Below are positions 53,095-61,528 of a stretch of 64,000 nt of DNA, piece after piece. Each line of letters starts with the position of its first letter. The stretch's first letter is position 1. The notes below the pieces were generated by a model. The model had not been told where the DNA came from. It saw only the letters and a list, made by a program, of their open reading frames with translations, and searched no databases. The translations under genes were made by a program, and so were the position numbers. Origin of the DNA: an uncultured Stomatobaculum sp. (lineage in GTDB: Bacteria > Bacillota > Clostridia > Lachnospirales > Lachnospiraceae); assembly GCF_937924975.1 (NCBI RefSeq), contig NZ_CALEYG010000012.1:1-64000 (forward strand). The letters run 5' to 3'.

Positions 53095-53840
53095 CAATCT
53101 TCCTCTGTCTCCGCCATCAGAAGGGAGAGAACCACAAGGCCGGCCGTCTCCGTCCGGAGTATGCGTTTTCCGAGCGTAACGGCCGTGAAGCCGCGCTCCT
53201 CGGCCGCCGCCACCTCAGTCTCCTCAAAGCCCCCTTCCGGGCCTATCATCACGGCAATGCGCTGTCCGGGCTTTGCCGAGCGGATCAGCGCTCTGGTCTC
53301 TGCAATACCCTCCGCCCGCTCATAGGGGAGAAGGCGAAGTTCGGTCCCCTCTTCTTCTGCCTGTGCGAGCGCATCCGCAAAGCGGAGCGGCAAAGTAACT
53401 TCCGGAATGAGGCTCCGCCCCGCCTGTTTGGCCGCTGCCTCCGCGATGGCCTGCCAGCGCTTCTGCTTGGCTGCCGCCTTCTTCTCATCGAGACGCACGA
53501 CCGAGCGGTGCATTGCGACCGGAACCACGCGCGCTGCGCCGAGCTCCACCGCCTTTTGCACAATGAACTCCATCTTTTCGCCCTTCGGGAGTCCCTGGTA
53601 GAGCGTAATCGATACCGGGAGTTCCCTCGTCTCCTGCCTGCCCTCCAGAATGCGGAGTTGTACAGCCTCCGTCCCGATCTCCGCAATTTCGCAGAGATAG
53701 TCCCAGTCGCCGCCCGCATTGACCATGATCTTTTCGCCAGGCTTCATCCGGAGCACCGCGCCGATATGCCGCACATCACTGCCGAGAATCACCGCGCTGT
53801 CCTCCGAAAGCTGTTCGGGTGCGATAAAAAAGTGATACAT
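53094..53840 (-). CDS. rsmE: 16S rRNA (uracil-1498-N3)-methyltransferase RsmE
   Basis: SPOUT-class methyltransferase, 248 residues. The N-terminal PUA-like domain is followed by the knot region IAVMIGPEGGFEETEVAAAE and the C-terminal VTLGKRILRTETAGLVVLSL, which bind SAM. The ATG lies one base after the prmA stop codon, so translation is coupled; prmA-rsmE is a standard pair. Confidence 0.96.
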   Translation of the reverse strand: MYHFFIAPEQLSEDSAVILGSDVRHIGAVLRMKPGEKIMVNAGGDWDYLCEIAEIGTEAVQLRILEGRQETRELPVSITLYQGLPKGEKMEFIVQKAVELGAARVVPVAMHRSVVRLDEKKAAAKQKRWQAIAEAAAKQAGRSLIPEVTLPLRFADALAQAEEEGTELRLLPYERAEGIAETRALIRSAKPGQRIAVMIGPEGGFEETEVAAAEERGFTAVTLGKRILRTETAGLVVLSLLMAETEED

Positions 53841-53841
53841 C

Positions 53842-54822
53842 TCAGGCCTTTCTCCGCGCGACGACGCTCGACCACTCGCCCTGGCGGTTTACTTCGAGCA
53901 CCTCAAAGTGCGGATTCACCGCAATCGCCGCGCGCACTTCCTCTTCCTTTTCGTCGATGATGCCGGAGGTGATGAAGATACCGCCGATTTTTAAGTGCCG
54001 CCAGACTTCTTTCTCGAGCAGCAGAATCACGGGTGCGAGTATATTCGCGAGCGCGATGTCGTAGCACGCCTCGCCGGCCGCCGCCTGTACGGCAGGGTCA
54101 TCGATCAGGTTGCCGCAGACGACCGTGAAGTCTTCGGGATTCAGGTCATTGCTCGAAAGGTTCTCCGCAACGGCTTCAAGCGCGTTGTCGTCGAGATCGG
54201 TCGCAAAAATCCGGGCAGCCCCGAGCTTCTTTGCCGCGATGCCGAGAATGCCGCTGCCCGTGCCGACATCCAGAACGCGGATATCATTGACGCCCGCCGC
54301 CTGCATGAGCTTCATGTAGCGGTTTAAGGCGCGGATGCAGAGCTGCGTGGTCTCATGCGCGCCAGTGCCGAACGCCGTGCCCGGGTCAATCTGGATGCAG
54401 GTGAGTCCCGCGCTCTCCGCCGGCACCTGCTCCCAGGTCGGCTTAATCAGAATGTCATCGACCACAAAGGGGTGAAAGAAGGTCTTCCAGTTGTTAATCC
54501 AGTCCTTGTCCTCGGTGAGACTCTCCGCAATCCGCGCTTCGCCGAGATCGGTGAACTGCGACAGTTCCTCGAGTCCCTCGCGGACACGGCAGAGCATCGC
54601 CTCTTCACCGCTGCCCGGCTCCAGATAAAAGCTCACGCGCGCTGTCCCGTCGTCCGGCGGCAGTTCCGGCAGAATGTCGATGAACATGCCCTTGGTGTCC
54701 CGCTCCGAGAGCGGCGCATTATCCTCAATCTCGATGCCCTCAATGCCGAGTTCCGCGAGCGTCGCGCTCACCAGATCCACTGCCTCTTCTGTGGTATACA
54801 GCGTATACTTTTTCCATCGCAT
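53842..54822 (-). CDS. prmA: Ribosomal protein L11 methyltransferase PrmA
   Basis: Trimethylates ribosomal protein L11. 326 residues: N-terminal substrate-recognition domain, linker, then a SAM domain with TAFGTGAHETTQLCIRAL, VLDVGTGSGILGIAAKKLGA, NILAPVI and ITSGIIDEKE. ATG follows GGAGGG. It has a strong promoter and heads prmA-rsmE-iscS-thiI. Confidence 0.96.
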   Translation of the reverse strand: MRWKKYTLYTTEEAVDLVSATLAELGIEGIEIEDNAPLSERDTKGMFIDILPELPPDDGTARVSFYLEPGSGEEAMLCRVREGLEELSQFTDLGEARIAESLTEDKDWINNWKTFFHPFVVDDILIKPTWEQVPAESAGLTCIQIDPGTAFGTGAHETTQLCIRALNRYMKLMQAAGVNDIRVLDVGTGSGILGIAAKKLGAARIFATDLDDNALEAVAENLSSNDLNPEDFTVVCGNLIDDPAVQAAAGEACYDIALANILAPVILLLEKEVWRHLKIGGIFITSGIIDEKEEEVRAAIAVNPHFEVLEVNRQGEWSSVVARRKA

Positions 54823-54855
54823 GGGCGTTTTCCCTCCTGGCTCTGATATCGTTTA

Positions 54856-54884
54856 ATCATAGCACAGCGCACTATGTTTGTAAA
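54856..54884 (-). promoter_or_regulatory. Promoter of prmA
   Basis: Minus strand TTTACA, 17-bp spacer, TATGAT, about 35 bp before the start codon. Confidence 0.7.
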
Positions 54885-54902
54885 AGCGGGCTTCCGCAAA
54901 GC

Positions 54903-54952
54903 AAAAAAGGGCGGCTGCCCCGCGGCATCCCGCCGCCGGAACAGTCACCCTT
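54903..54952 (-). terminator. Terminator of the dnaK operon
   Basis: An outer stem (AAGGGCGGCTG / CAGTCACCCTT, one mismatch, one wobble) encloses a GC-rich inner part, followed on the minus strand by a T6 run; 15 bp after the dnaJ stop. Confidence 0.8.
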
Positions 54953-54966
54953 CCGGTCACTCGTCG

Positions 54967-56112
54967 TTAGGAGAACAAGCCCTTCTTTTTGCCGTCGCCC
55001 CGCATTGCCTCGTCGAAGTTCTTTAAGGCCTCGCGCTGCTTTGCATTCAGCTTGGTCGGCACCTCGACGACGAGCGTCACATAGTGGTCGCCCCTCACCT
55101 TCGGATTCCGGAGTGAGGGCACTCCCTTGCCGCTCAGGCGCACGCGCGTGTCGGTCTGCGTTCCCGCCTTGACCGTGTACTCGACTTCGCCGTCCACAGT
55201 CTTAATCCGGATCGGGCCGCCGAGCGCCGCCGTCGCGAACGAAATCGGCACCGTCGAGAAAATATTCGTGTCCTGGCGCTTAAAGATCGGGTGCGGACTC
55301 ACAATGCACTCGACCAGAAGATCGCCGCGCTCGCCGCCGTTCACGCCCGGCTCGCCGCCGTGCGGCATTCTGACCGAGAGACCGTTGTCGATGCCGGCCG
55401 GAATGCTGACCTCAAAACTCTTCCGGATGCGCTTATAGCCCGTGCCGTTGCAGGACGTGCACTTCTCCTTTACCACCTTGCCGCTGCCGTGGCAGGTCGG
55501 ACAGGTCTGCACATTCTGCATCGTGCCGAACATGGTCTGGCTCATCTTGACAATCTTGCCCTGCCCCTTACAGGTCGGACAGGTCTCGGGCGAGGTGCCC
55601 GGCTTTGCGCCGCTGCCCTTACAGGTCTCGCACTCTTCCTTGTAGTCGATTGTGATTTTCTTCTTACAGCCGAAGATTGCCTCTTCGAAGGTAAGCCGTA
55701 CGGTCGCGCGAACATTTGCCCCGCGCATCGGCGCATTGGCCGCCTGGCGCTGCGCGCCTCTGCCGCCGCCGAAAAAGCTGCCGAAAATATCGCCGCCGAA
55801 CATGTCGCCGAAGATATCGCCGAAGTCGGCCGCATTGCCTTCGTAGAAACCGCCGCCGCTGCCGCCGCCGCCCATGCGCGGGTCAAAGGCAGCGTGTCCG
55901 AACTGATCGTACTGTGCCCGCTTCTTAGGATCGCTCAGAACGGAATAAGCTTCGTTGATTTCCTTAAAAGCCGCCTCCGCCTGCTTGTCGCCGGGATTCG
56001 CATCCGGATGATACTTCTTCGCGAGCATCCGATATGCCTTTTTCAGCGCCGCATCGTCCGCGTCCTTCGAAACCCCAAGCACCTCATAATAATCGCGCTT
56101 CTGTTCTGCCAT
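54967..56112 (-). CDS. dnaJ: Chaperone protein DnaJ
   Basis: Hsp40 co-chaperone of DnaK; 381 residues. J domain with the HPD motif (AKKYHPDANPGDKQA), a Gly-rich linker, four CxxCxGxG zinc motifs (CETCKGSG, CPTCKGQG, CPTCHGSG, CTSCNGTG), and the C-terminal substrate domains. ATG follows AAAGGATCAGG. Last gene of hrcA-grpE-dnaK-dnaJ. Confidence 0.98.
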   Translation of the reverse strand: MAEQKRDYYEVLGVSKDADDAALKKAYRMLAKKYHPDANPGDKQAEAAFKEINEAYSVLSDPKKRAQYDQFGHAAFDPRMGGGGSGGGFYEGNAADFGDIFGDMFGGDIFGSFFGGGRGAQRQAANAPMRGANVRATVRLTFEEAIFGCKKKITIDYKEECETCKGSGAKPGTSPETCPTCKGQGKIVKMSQTMFGTMQNVQTCPTCHGSGKVVKEKCTSCNGTGYKRIRKSFEVSIPAGIDNGLSVRMPHGGEPGVNGGERGDLLVECIVSPHPIFKRQDTNIFSTVPISFATAALGGPIRIKTVDGEVEYTVKAGTQTDTRVRLSGKGVPSLRNPKVRGDHYVTLVVEVPTKLNAKQREALKNFDEAMRGDGKKKGLFS

Positions 56113-56133
56113 CCTGATCCTTTCTCAAACGGA

Positions 56134-56158
56134 CACGCGAGAGCCCTGCTCCCGCGTG
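56134..56158 (-). promoter_or_regulatory. Hairpin between dnaK and dnaJ
   Basis: A 10-bp stem with one mismatch (CACGCGAGAG/CTCCCGCGTG) and a 5-base loop in the 59-bp gap, without a long T run. Likely a processing or attenuation point giving more dnaK than dnaJ product. Confidence 0.5.
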
Positions 56159-56171
56159 CCATCCGTTTTCT

Positions 56172-58022
56172 TTAGACTTCCTTGAAATCGCCGTCCACAA
56201 CACCGTCATCCGGCTTGGAGCCGCCGTTGTCCGCGGCACCCTGGCCCGCCTGGCTCTGCTGTGCGTTCTCATAGACCTTCTGGAAGAGCTGCTGCGCGCT
56301 TGCCATCAGCTTCTCCTTGTTTGCCTTGATGTCTGCGACCTGCTCATCCGTCATCGCCTCCGCCGGTGCGCGGTTCACAGCCTCCTTGAGTGCGCTGAGG
56401 TCTGCCTCAACCGCCGCCTTGTCGCTGTCGCTGAGCTTCTCACCGACCTCCTGGATTGCCTTCTCGGTCTGGAAGATCAGAGAGTCGGCGTCATTTCTCT
56501 CGTCAATTGCCTCTTTCTTCTTCTTGTCCTGTGCCTCGAACTCGGAAGCTTCCCGGACTGCCTTGTCAATGTCCTCCTGAGACATGTTGGAACCGGAAGT
56601 AATCGTGATGTGCTGCTCCTTGCCGGTGCCGAGATCCTTTGCGGAGACATTCACGATACCGTTTGCATCGATGTCGAAGGTGACCTCAATCTGCGGGACA
56701 CCTCTCTTTGCCGGCAGGATGCCGTCCAGACGGAACTGGCCGAGGCTCTTGTTGTCGCGTGCAAACTCACGCTCACCCTGTACCACATGGATGTCGACAG
56801 CCGACTGGTTGTCCTCTGCGGTCGAGAAGACCTGGCTCTTCTTGGTCGGGATGGTCGTGTTTCTCTCAATCAGCTTGGTCGCAATGCCGCCCATGGTCTC
56901 AATCGAGAGGGAGAGCGGGGTGACATCGAGCAGCAGCACATCGCTTGCGCTCGAATCGCCCGCGAGCTTGCCGCCCTGCACCGCTGCGCCGATGGCAACG
57001 CACTCATCCGGATTCAGGGTCTTCGAGGGCTCCATGCCGGTGAGCTGCTTTACCTTCTCCTGCGCGTTCAGCATACGCGTGGAACCGCCTACCAGAAGAA
57101 CCTTGCCGAGGTCTGCGTTCGTGATGCCGGCATCGCGCATTGCATTCTGCACCGGAATGACGGTGCGCTCAATGAGATCTGCCGTGAGCTCGTCAAACTT
57201 TGCGCGGGTCAGGGTCATTGCAAGGTGCTGCGGGCCCTCTGCGGTCGCCGTGATGAACGGAAGGTTAATCTCCGTCGTCGTCGCGGTCGAGAGCTCCTTC
57301 TTTGCCTTCTCCGCCGCTTCTTTCAGTCTCTGCAGCGCCATCTTGTCCTTGCCGAGATCCACGCCGACCTGCTTCTTGAACTCGGCAATCATCCACTCGG
57401 TAATCTTGTTGTCGAAGTCGTCGCCGCCGAGGTGCGTGTCGCCGTTGGTCGCGAGCACTTCGATGACGCCCTCGCCGATGTCGATGATCGAGACATCGAA
57501 GGTACCGCCGCCGAGGTCGTAGACCATAATCTTCTGCTCTTTGTCATTGTCGAGGCCGTAAGCGAGCGCCGCCGCCGTCGGCTCGTTGATGATACGCTTG
57601 ACTTCAAGGCCCGCAATCTTGCCTGCGTCCTTGGTTGCCTGACGCTGCGCGTCGTTAAAGTACGCCGGAACCGTGATGACCGCCTCGCTGACCTTCTCAC
57701 CGAGGTAGCTCTCCGCATCCGCCTTCAGCTTCTGCAGAATCATCGCCGAAATCTCCTGCGGCGTGTAGCTCTTGCCGTCGATGGTCACCTTGTAGTCCGT
57801 GCCCATGTGGCGCTTAATCGAAGCAATCGTGCGGTCCGCGTTCGTGACTGCCTGGCGCTTTGCCGGCTCGCCGACCAGACGCTCGCCGGTCTTTGTGAAT
57901 GCGACCACGGACGGTGTGGTTCTGGCTCCCTCGCTGTTCGGGATCACGACCGGCTTACCGCCCTCCATGACTGCCACACAGCTGTTGGTTGTACCAAGGT
58001 CAATACCGATAATCTTACTCAT
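56172..58022 (-). CDS. dnaK: Chaperone protein DnaK
   Basis: Hsp70 chaperone; 616 residues. IGIDLGTTNSCVAVMEGGKP, IINEPTAAALAYGLD, VYDLGGGTFDVSIIDIG and LLVGGSTRMLNAQEKV mark the ATPase domain; the substrate domain follows with VTPLSLSIETMGG. The C-terminus ends in GDFKEV, with an Asn/Gln/Gly-rich linker. ATG follows GGAGGAG. Confidence 0.98.
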   Translation of the reverse strand: MSKIIGIDLGTTNSCVAVMEGGKPVVIPNSEGARTTPSVVAFTKTGERLVGEPAKRQAVTNADRTIASIKRHMGTDYKVTIDGKSYTPQEISAMILQKLKADAESYLGEKVSEAVITVPAYFNDAQRQATKDAGKIAGLEVKRIINEPTAAALAYGLDNDKEQKIMVYDLGGGTFDVSIIDIGEGVIEVLATNGDTHLGGDDFDNKITEWMIAEFKKQVGVDLGKDKMALQRLKEAAEKAKKELSTATTTEINLPFITATAEGPQHLAMTLTRAKFDELTADLIERTVIPVQNAMRDAGITNADLGKVLLVGGSTRMLNAQEKVKQLTGMEPSKTLNPDECVAIGAAVQGGKLAGDSSASDVLLLDVTPLSLSIETMGGIATKLIERNTTIPTKKSQVFSTAEDNQSAVDIHVVQGEREFARDNKSLGQFRLDGILPAKRGVPQIEVTFDIDANGIVNVSAKDLGTGKEQHITITSGSNMSQEDIDKAVREASEFEAQDKKKKEAIDERNDADSLIFQTEKAIQEVGEKLSDSDKAAVEADLSALKEAVNRAPAEAMTDEQVADIKANKEKLMASAQQLFQKVYENAQQSQAGQGAADNGGSKPDDGVVDGDFKEV

Positions 58023-58080
58023 TGTTTCTCCTCCTAAAATCAGCTCGTATATAAAAATCAGTTTCCTGTTGTATTCCGAT

Positions 58081-58704
58081 TTAGTTTGCGACCTTCACCA
58101 TGCTGTGGCGAAGTACGCTGTCCTTGTAGAGATACCCTTTCTGTAACTCCTCCGAGACGACATTCTCGCCGAGCGCCTCATTGTCCTCGTGCATCACCGC
58201 ATTGTGATACGCCGGGTCAAAGGGCTTACCCTTCGCGTCAATCGCCTCGACGCCCGCCTCCTTCAGATTCTTCAAGAGCTGGCGGTATATCATGTCCATG
58301 CCCTCGGCATAGGCCTTGATGCTGCTGTCCTCACTCTCCGGAACCTGCGCGACGCTGCGCTCAAAATTGTCGATGACCGGCAAAAACTTCTCGAGCACCG
58401 ACTTGGCACCGAGATCAAACATCTGTGCCTTTTCGCGCTCGCTCCGCTTGCGGAAATTTTCAAACTCCGCGAGCGTCCGCTTCAGACGGTCGTTCAGAGC
58501 TTCGATTTCTGCCTGTGCTGCGCTGCGCTGCCCGTCTTCGGCAGCCTCTTGGCCGGAAGCGGTCGCAGCGGTCTCTGCCGTTTCTTTTGCCTTGTCTTCC
58601 GCTTCGAATTCCGCCGCAGCAGCGGCAGCTCCCATCGCAGCGCGCTCCTCGGCGCTCTGCCGCTCCTCTCTCTCCCGCTCGTGTCTGTGCTTATCCTTAG
58701 CCAT
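58081..58704 (-). CDS. grpE: Nucleotide exchange factor GrpE
   Basis: Releases ADP from DnaK; 207 residues. A low-complexity Ala/Glu-rich N-terminus (to about 75) precedes the coiled coil (LNDRLKRTLAEFENFRKRSE) and the C-terminal beta domain (ALGENVVSEELQKGYLYKDS). The ATG at 58704 follows GGAGGAG and lies 8 bp inside the end of hrcA. Confidence 0.96.
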   Translation of the reverse strand: MAKDKHRHEREREERQSAEERAAMGAAAAAAEFEAEDKAKETAETAATASGQEAAEDGQRSAAQAEIEALNDRLKRTLAEFENFRKRSEREKAQMFDLGAKSVLEKFLPVIDNFERSVAQVPESEDSSIKAYAEGMDMIYRQLLKNLKEAGVEAIDAKGKPFDPAYHNAVMHEDNEALGENVVSEELQKGYLYKDSVLRHSMVKVAN

Positions 58705-59737
58705 CGTCTCCTCCGAAATTCTCATCCATTTCACGCATCAGACTGTGCAACATCCTCAGCACCTTCTCATAATCCATGCGCTTGGGTCCCACGATACCGA
58801 TGGTACCGCAAAGGCCGCCGCCCAGATCATAACGGGCTGTGACTATGCTGCAATCATTCATCTCAGGCACCGGAGATTCCTCTCCGATAAACACCTGAAT
58901 GTTATCTTTCTCCTCTCCCGTCTGCGCCGCCGCATCCGCCACAATGCGCTTCAAGCGGTTCTTCTCCTCAAAGGTCCGGATGATGCGTTTTGCGCCGCCG
59001 CCGTCGGTGAGCTCCGGATACCGGAACACATTGGTCGCGCCGCTGGTATAAATCTGCAACTCTTCTTCCTCCGAGAGCATGCGCCGGAGTTCATCGAGAA
59101 GATAGGCGACGAACTCTTTGTTGTCCCCTGCCTCCGCGAGCAGCTTCTGCATAACGCCTTCCTCCGCCTCCTGAATGCTGACGCCGTTTAAGCGCGTATT
59201 CAGCAGAATATTGAGTTGCAGGAGCTCCGCATCACCGATCGGCTGCCGCAAGGTCAAAATGCGGTTGCTGATCAGATTGCCCTCGAGTACCAGAACAACC
59301 AAAAGGCGGTTCTCATCCATTCTGGAGAGTTGCAACAGCTTGATGCGCGCCCGGCTCGTGTCGGGACCGCTGATGACCGCTGCGTAATTGGTATGGTCCG
59401 CGGCAATGCGTGCCATTCTGCGGAGCACCAGCTCGAGGCGATCTACCCGCGCAACAAACCGGCGCTTCATGGCTTCGACCTCATTCTCGGTTTCCCGCAG
59501 AATCTCATTGACATAGAAGCGATACCCCTGATCGGAGGGAATACGCCCCGCCGAAGTGTGCGGCTGCAGAAGATAACCCATCTCCTCCAGATCGTACATC
59601 TCATTGCGTATGGTCGCACTGCTCAGCGCGCAGCCGGGAAGTTTTGAAATCGTACGGGAGCCGACCGGCTCGCCGGTCTCCATGTAGTTTTTGATCACTG
59701 CATTCAGTATCATGACTTTTCTGTCATCCAGCTCCAT
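58697..59737 (-). CDS. hrcA: Heat-inducible transcription repressor HrcA
   Basis: Represses class I heat-shock genes by binding CIRCE. 346 residues: N-terminal winged helix (VIKNYMETGEPVGSRTISKL, LSSATIRNEMYDLEEMGYLL, PHTSAGRIPSDQGYRFYV) and a GAF-like C-terminal domain ending in GTIGIVGPKRMDYEKVL. The ATG at 59737 follows AAGGAGG. A CIRCE element lies 20 bp upstream, so the gene is autoregulated. Confidence 0.97.
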   Translation of the reverse strand: MELDDRKVMILNAVIKNYMETGEPVGSRTISKLPGCALSSATIRNEMYDLEEMGYLLQPHTSAGRIPSDQGYRFYVNEILRETENEVEAMKRRFVARVDRLELVLRRMARIAADHTNYAAVISGPDTSRARIKLLQLSRMDENRLLVVLVLEGNLISNRILTLRQPIGDAELLQLNILLNTRLNGVSIQEAEEGVMQKLLAEAGDNKEFVAYLLDELRRMLSEEEELQIYTSGATNVFRYPELTDGGGAKRIIRTFEEKNRLKRIVADAAAQTGEEKDNIQVFIGEESPVPEMNDCSIVTARYDLGGGLCGTIGIVGPKRMDYEKVLRMLHSLMREMDENFGGDDG

Positions 59738-59756
59738 GATTTCCTCCTTCCCGTTG

Positions 59757-59783
59757 TTAGCACTCATTTGATTAGAGTGCTAA
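59757..59783 (-). promoter_or_regulatory. CIRCE operator (HrcA site)
   Basis: TTAGCACTC, 9-bp spacer, GAGTGCTAA: a perfect CIRCE inverted repeat between the promoter and hrcA. Confidence 0.97.
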
Positions 59784-59797
59784 CACCTGCTGTCGTT

Positions 59798-59826
59798 ACT
59801 ATAGCTGTTTTGCAAGTCCCTGTCAA
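59798..59826 (-). promoter_or_regulatory. Promoter of the hrcA operon
   Basis: Minus strand TTGACA, 17-bp spacer, TATAGT; the CIRCE element begins 15 bp downstream of the -10, as in other class I heat-shock operons. Confidence 0.9.
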
Positions 59827-60065
59827 GCGGGATTCAAAATTTTTTTAGAGAAATTCTCTGCCGCTCTTTCCGCTCGCTTTCCTCTGCCGCACCGGCCGCG
59901 CCGCGCGCTTCCGGCGCCGCAAGGCTCTCTGCCCCCCCCCCCCTTTGTCCTATGCGTTTCCCGCACACGATTTTCTTGCGCGTTTCCCGTCTCCCATGCT
60001 ATATTCTAAATTGCAGGCAGAAAAGTAACATCTCTGTAACATTTTGACGTGAAAGGAGACCTTGC
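59827..60065. other. Intergenic region with a C12 homopolymer and the promoter of the first 3D gene
   Basis: Divergent region between hrcA and the 3D-domain genes. It holds a run of twelve C at 59932-59943 in very GC-rich surroundings. Further on, TTGCGC, an 18-bp spacer and TATATT (about 59976-60005) form a plausible plus-strand promoter for the gene at 60066. No gene is visible. Confidence 0.6.
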
Positions 60066-60533
60066 ATGCGACTTTTGACAAAGTTTTCCGCCCTCGGGCT
60101 CAGTATCCTGCTCGCACTCGCCGCAGCCAAGCCTGCCGCGGCCGCAGTCGTGCAAAACAACGCAACCTCCAACAGCCGGACCGAAGAAGTGACCGCTGTC
60201 ATCGAGGCGCCGAGCGAGGCGCCGGAGACCGCCGTCCCGCTCCCGCCCGTCCGGAACGAGCGCTCGCTTGGCACCTTTAAGACCACGGGCTATTCCAATC
60301 CGAACGGCTCCCTCTGCGCCGACGGCTCGGTGCCGAAGGCCGCGCACACGGTCGCATCCGACTGGGGCGTGCTGCCGCGCGGCAGTAAGATCCGCTTTGC
60401 GGGCAGCGACACCATCTACACGGTCGAAGACAACGGTGTCCGCGGCCAGACTGTCGACGTCTACTACGCGACGACCGCCGAGGCCTGGGCACACGGTGTC
60501 CAGTACCGCGAGGTGTACCTGATTCTCGAGTGA
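60066..60533 (+). CDS. Exported 3D-domain protein (first of two)
   Basis: 155 residues. A signal peptide (MRLLTKFSALGLSILLALAA, cleavage near AAA-AV) is followed by a Thr/Pro/Glu-rich linker and a C-terminal 3D domain (about 67-155): GTFKTTGYSNPNG, HTVASDWGVLPRGSKIRF, YTVEDNGVRG and VDVYY supply the conserved aspartates. 3D domains share the MltA double-psi barrel fold and occur in Firmicute cell-wall hydrolases of the YabE/Rpf group. No other catalytic domain is present. ATG follows AAAGGAG by 8 bp. Confidence 0.85.
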   Translation: MRLLTKFSALGLSILLALAAAKPAAAAVVQNNATSNSRTEEVTAVIEAPSEAPETAVPLPPVRNERSLGTFKTTGYSNPNGSLCADGSVPKAAHTVASDWGVLPRGSKIRFAGSDTIYTVEDNGVRGQTVDVYYATTAEAWAHGVQYREVYLILE

Positions 60534-60556
60534 GTCCCCCGCTGTTTTAATTTTAA

Positions 60557-60586
60557 TTGACAGTCCCCCCCTCCTCTGTTTAGAAT
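60557..60586 (+). promoter_or_regulatory. Promoter of the second 3D gene
   Basis: TTGACA, 18-bp spacer, TAGAAT, about 40 bp before the start codon; the spacer contains a C7 run. Confidence 0.75.
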
Positions 60587-60628
60587 AAAGTTGTAGTTCT
60601 TACAGAATTCTTAAGAGGATACAGAACC

Positions 60629-61474
60629 ATGCACAAACATATGAATGCCATTCAGCGGGCGTGCATCTTTCTTCTGACCCTGCTTCTGTTTCTCGTGCCG
60701 CTCAGCGCGCTGGGCGAGCCGAAAGCAGAGCCGGCCCCGGAAGCCGCTGCGGCCGAGACAGGCAGCACTGCCTTTGTCTCGCCGACAGACACTCCCTCCG
60801 CGAGCGCTGTCTTCACGGACAGCACGGTGATGGGAGATGTGCAGCACGCCGAAGAAAATCTGAGCGACCAGATTGATGTACCTGCGCTCAACGATGCTCG
60901 CGTCGCGGCGCAAAACGCGCTGATTGAGACCCGGACCAATAAAGACCGCGCCTGGCTCAGCCTGAAGCAGGAAGAACAGGCCAAGGCCGAGGCAGCCCAG
61001 CGCGCCGCCGAAGAAGCCGCGCGCGCCGCGAGTGAGGCGGCCAGAGAGCGCGCCGAGGCGGAGTCCCGCGAGGCGGCAAAAAAAGCCGCGGCAAAAAAGA
61101 ACAGCGACAAGCAGAGCAAGACCACAGCCGCCGCAAACCACAGCACGAGCGTCAAGAGCGCCAAAAAAGAGAGCGGCCGGAACGGCAAAAGCCTCGGTGT
61201 CTTCAAGCTCACCGCCTACTGCCCCTGCTACGAGTGTTCCAAGGGATGGGGGCGCATGACCAGCTCGGGCAAGATTGCACAGGCCAATCACACGATTGCA
61301 ACCGATCCCGCCGTGATCCCGGAGGGCACGCGCGTTGTCATCAACGGCACCGTCTATGTCGCCGAGGATGTCGGCAGCGGTGTCGCCGGCAAGCACATCG
61401 ATATCTTCATGGAGAGTCACTCGAGCGCGCTGAACTTCGGCGTGCAGTACGCGGAAGTCTATCTCGCGGATTAA
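60629..61474 (+). CDS. Exported coiled-coil 3D-domain protein (second of two)
   Basis: 281 residues. A signal peptide (IFLLTLLLFLVPLSALG) precedes a linker, an Ala/Glu/Arg/Lys-rich coiled coil at about 105-175 and a C-terminal 3D domain: GVFKLTAYCPCYECSKGWGR, SSGKIAQANHTIATDPAVIP, YVAEDVGSGVAGKHIDIFM. The coiled coil plus 3D layout resembles cell-wall hydrolases in which the coil regulates or localises the enzyme. It also has three Cys (CPCYEC) not in the first paralogue. Own promoter and terminator. Confidence 0.85.
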   Translation: MHKHMNAIQRACIFLLTLLLFLVPLSALGEPKAEPAPEAAAAETGSTAFVSPTDTPSASAVFTDSTVMGDVQHAEENLSDQIDVPALNDARVAAQNALIETRTNKDRAWLSLKQEEQAKAEAAQRAAEEAARAASEAARERAEAESREAAKKAAAKKNSDKQSKTTAAANHSTSVKSAKKESGRNGKSLGVFKLTAYCPCYECSKGWGRMTSSGKIAQANHTIATDPAVIPEGTRVVINGTVYVAEDVGSGVAGKHIDIFMESHSSALNFGVQYAEVYLAD

Positions 61475-61511
61475 AAAAAACGCAGGGCGAAAATTCGCCC
61501 TGCGTTTTTTT
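61474..61511. terminator. Bidirectional terminator
   Basis: Near-perfect inverted repeat: A-run, CGCAGGGCGAA, TTCGCCCTGCG, T-run. It serves the second 3D gene (plus) and the kinase-barstar gene (minus). Confidence 0.92.
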
Positions 61512-61528
61512 CCGCAACTCTCGCGGCC

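Noticed and set aside
56610..58037. 475-codon open frame opposite dnaK, and similar ones opposite gdhA (8997-10466) and essB (2020-3144)
   Set aside because: All are mirror frames of clear genes, with Leu/Arg/Val-rich translations and no family resemblance.
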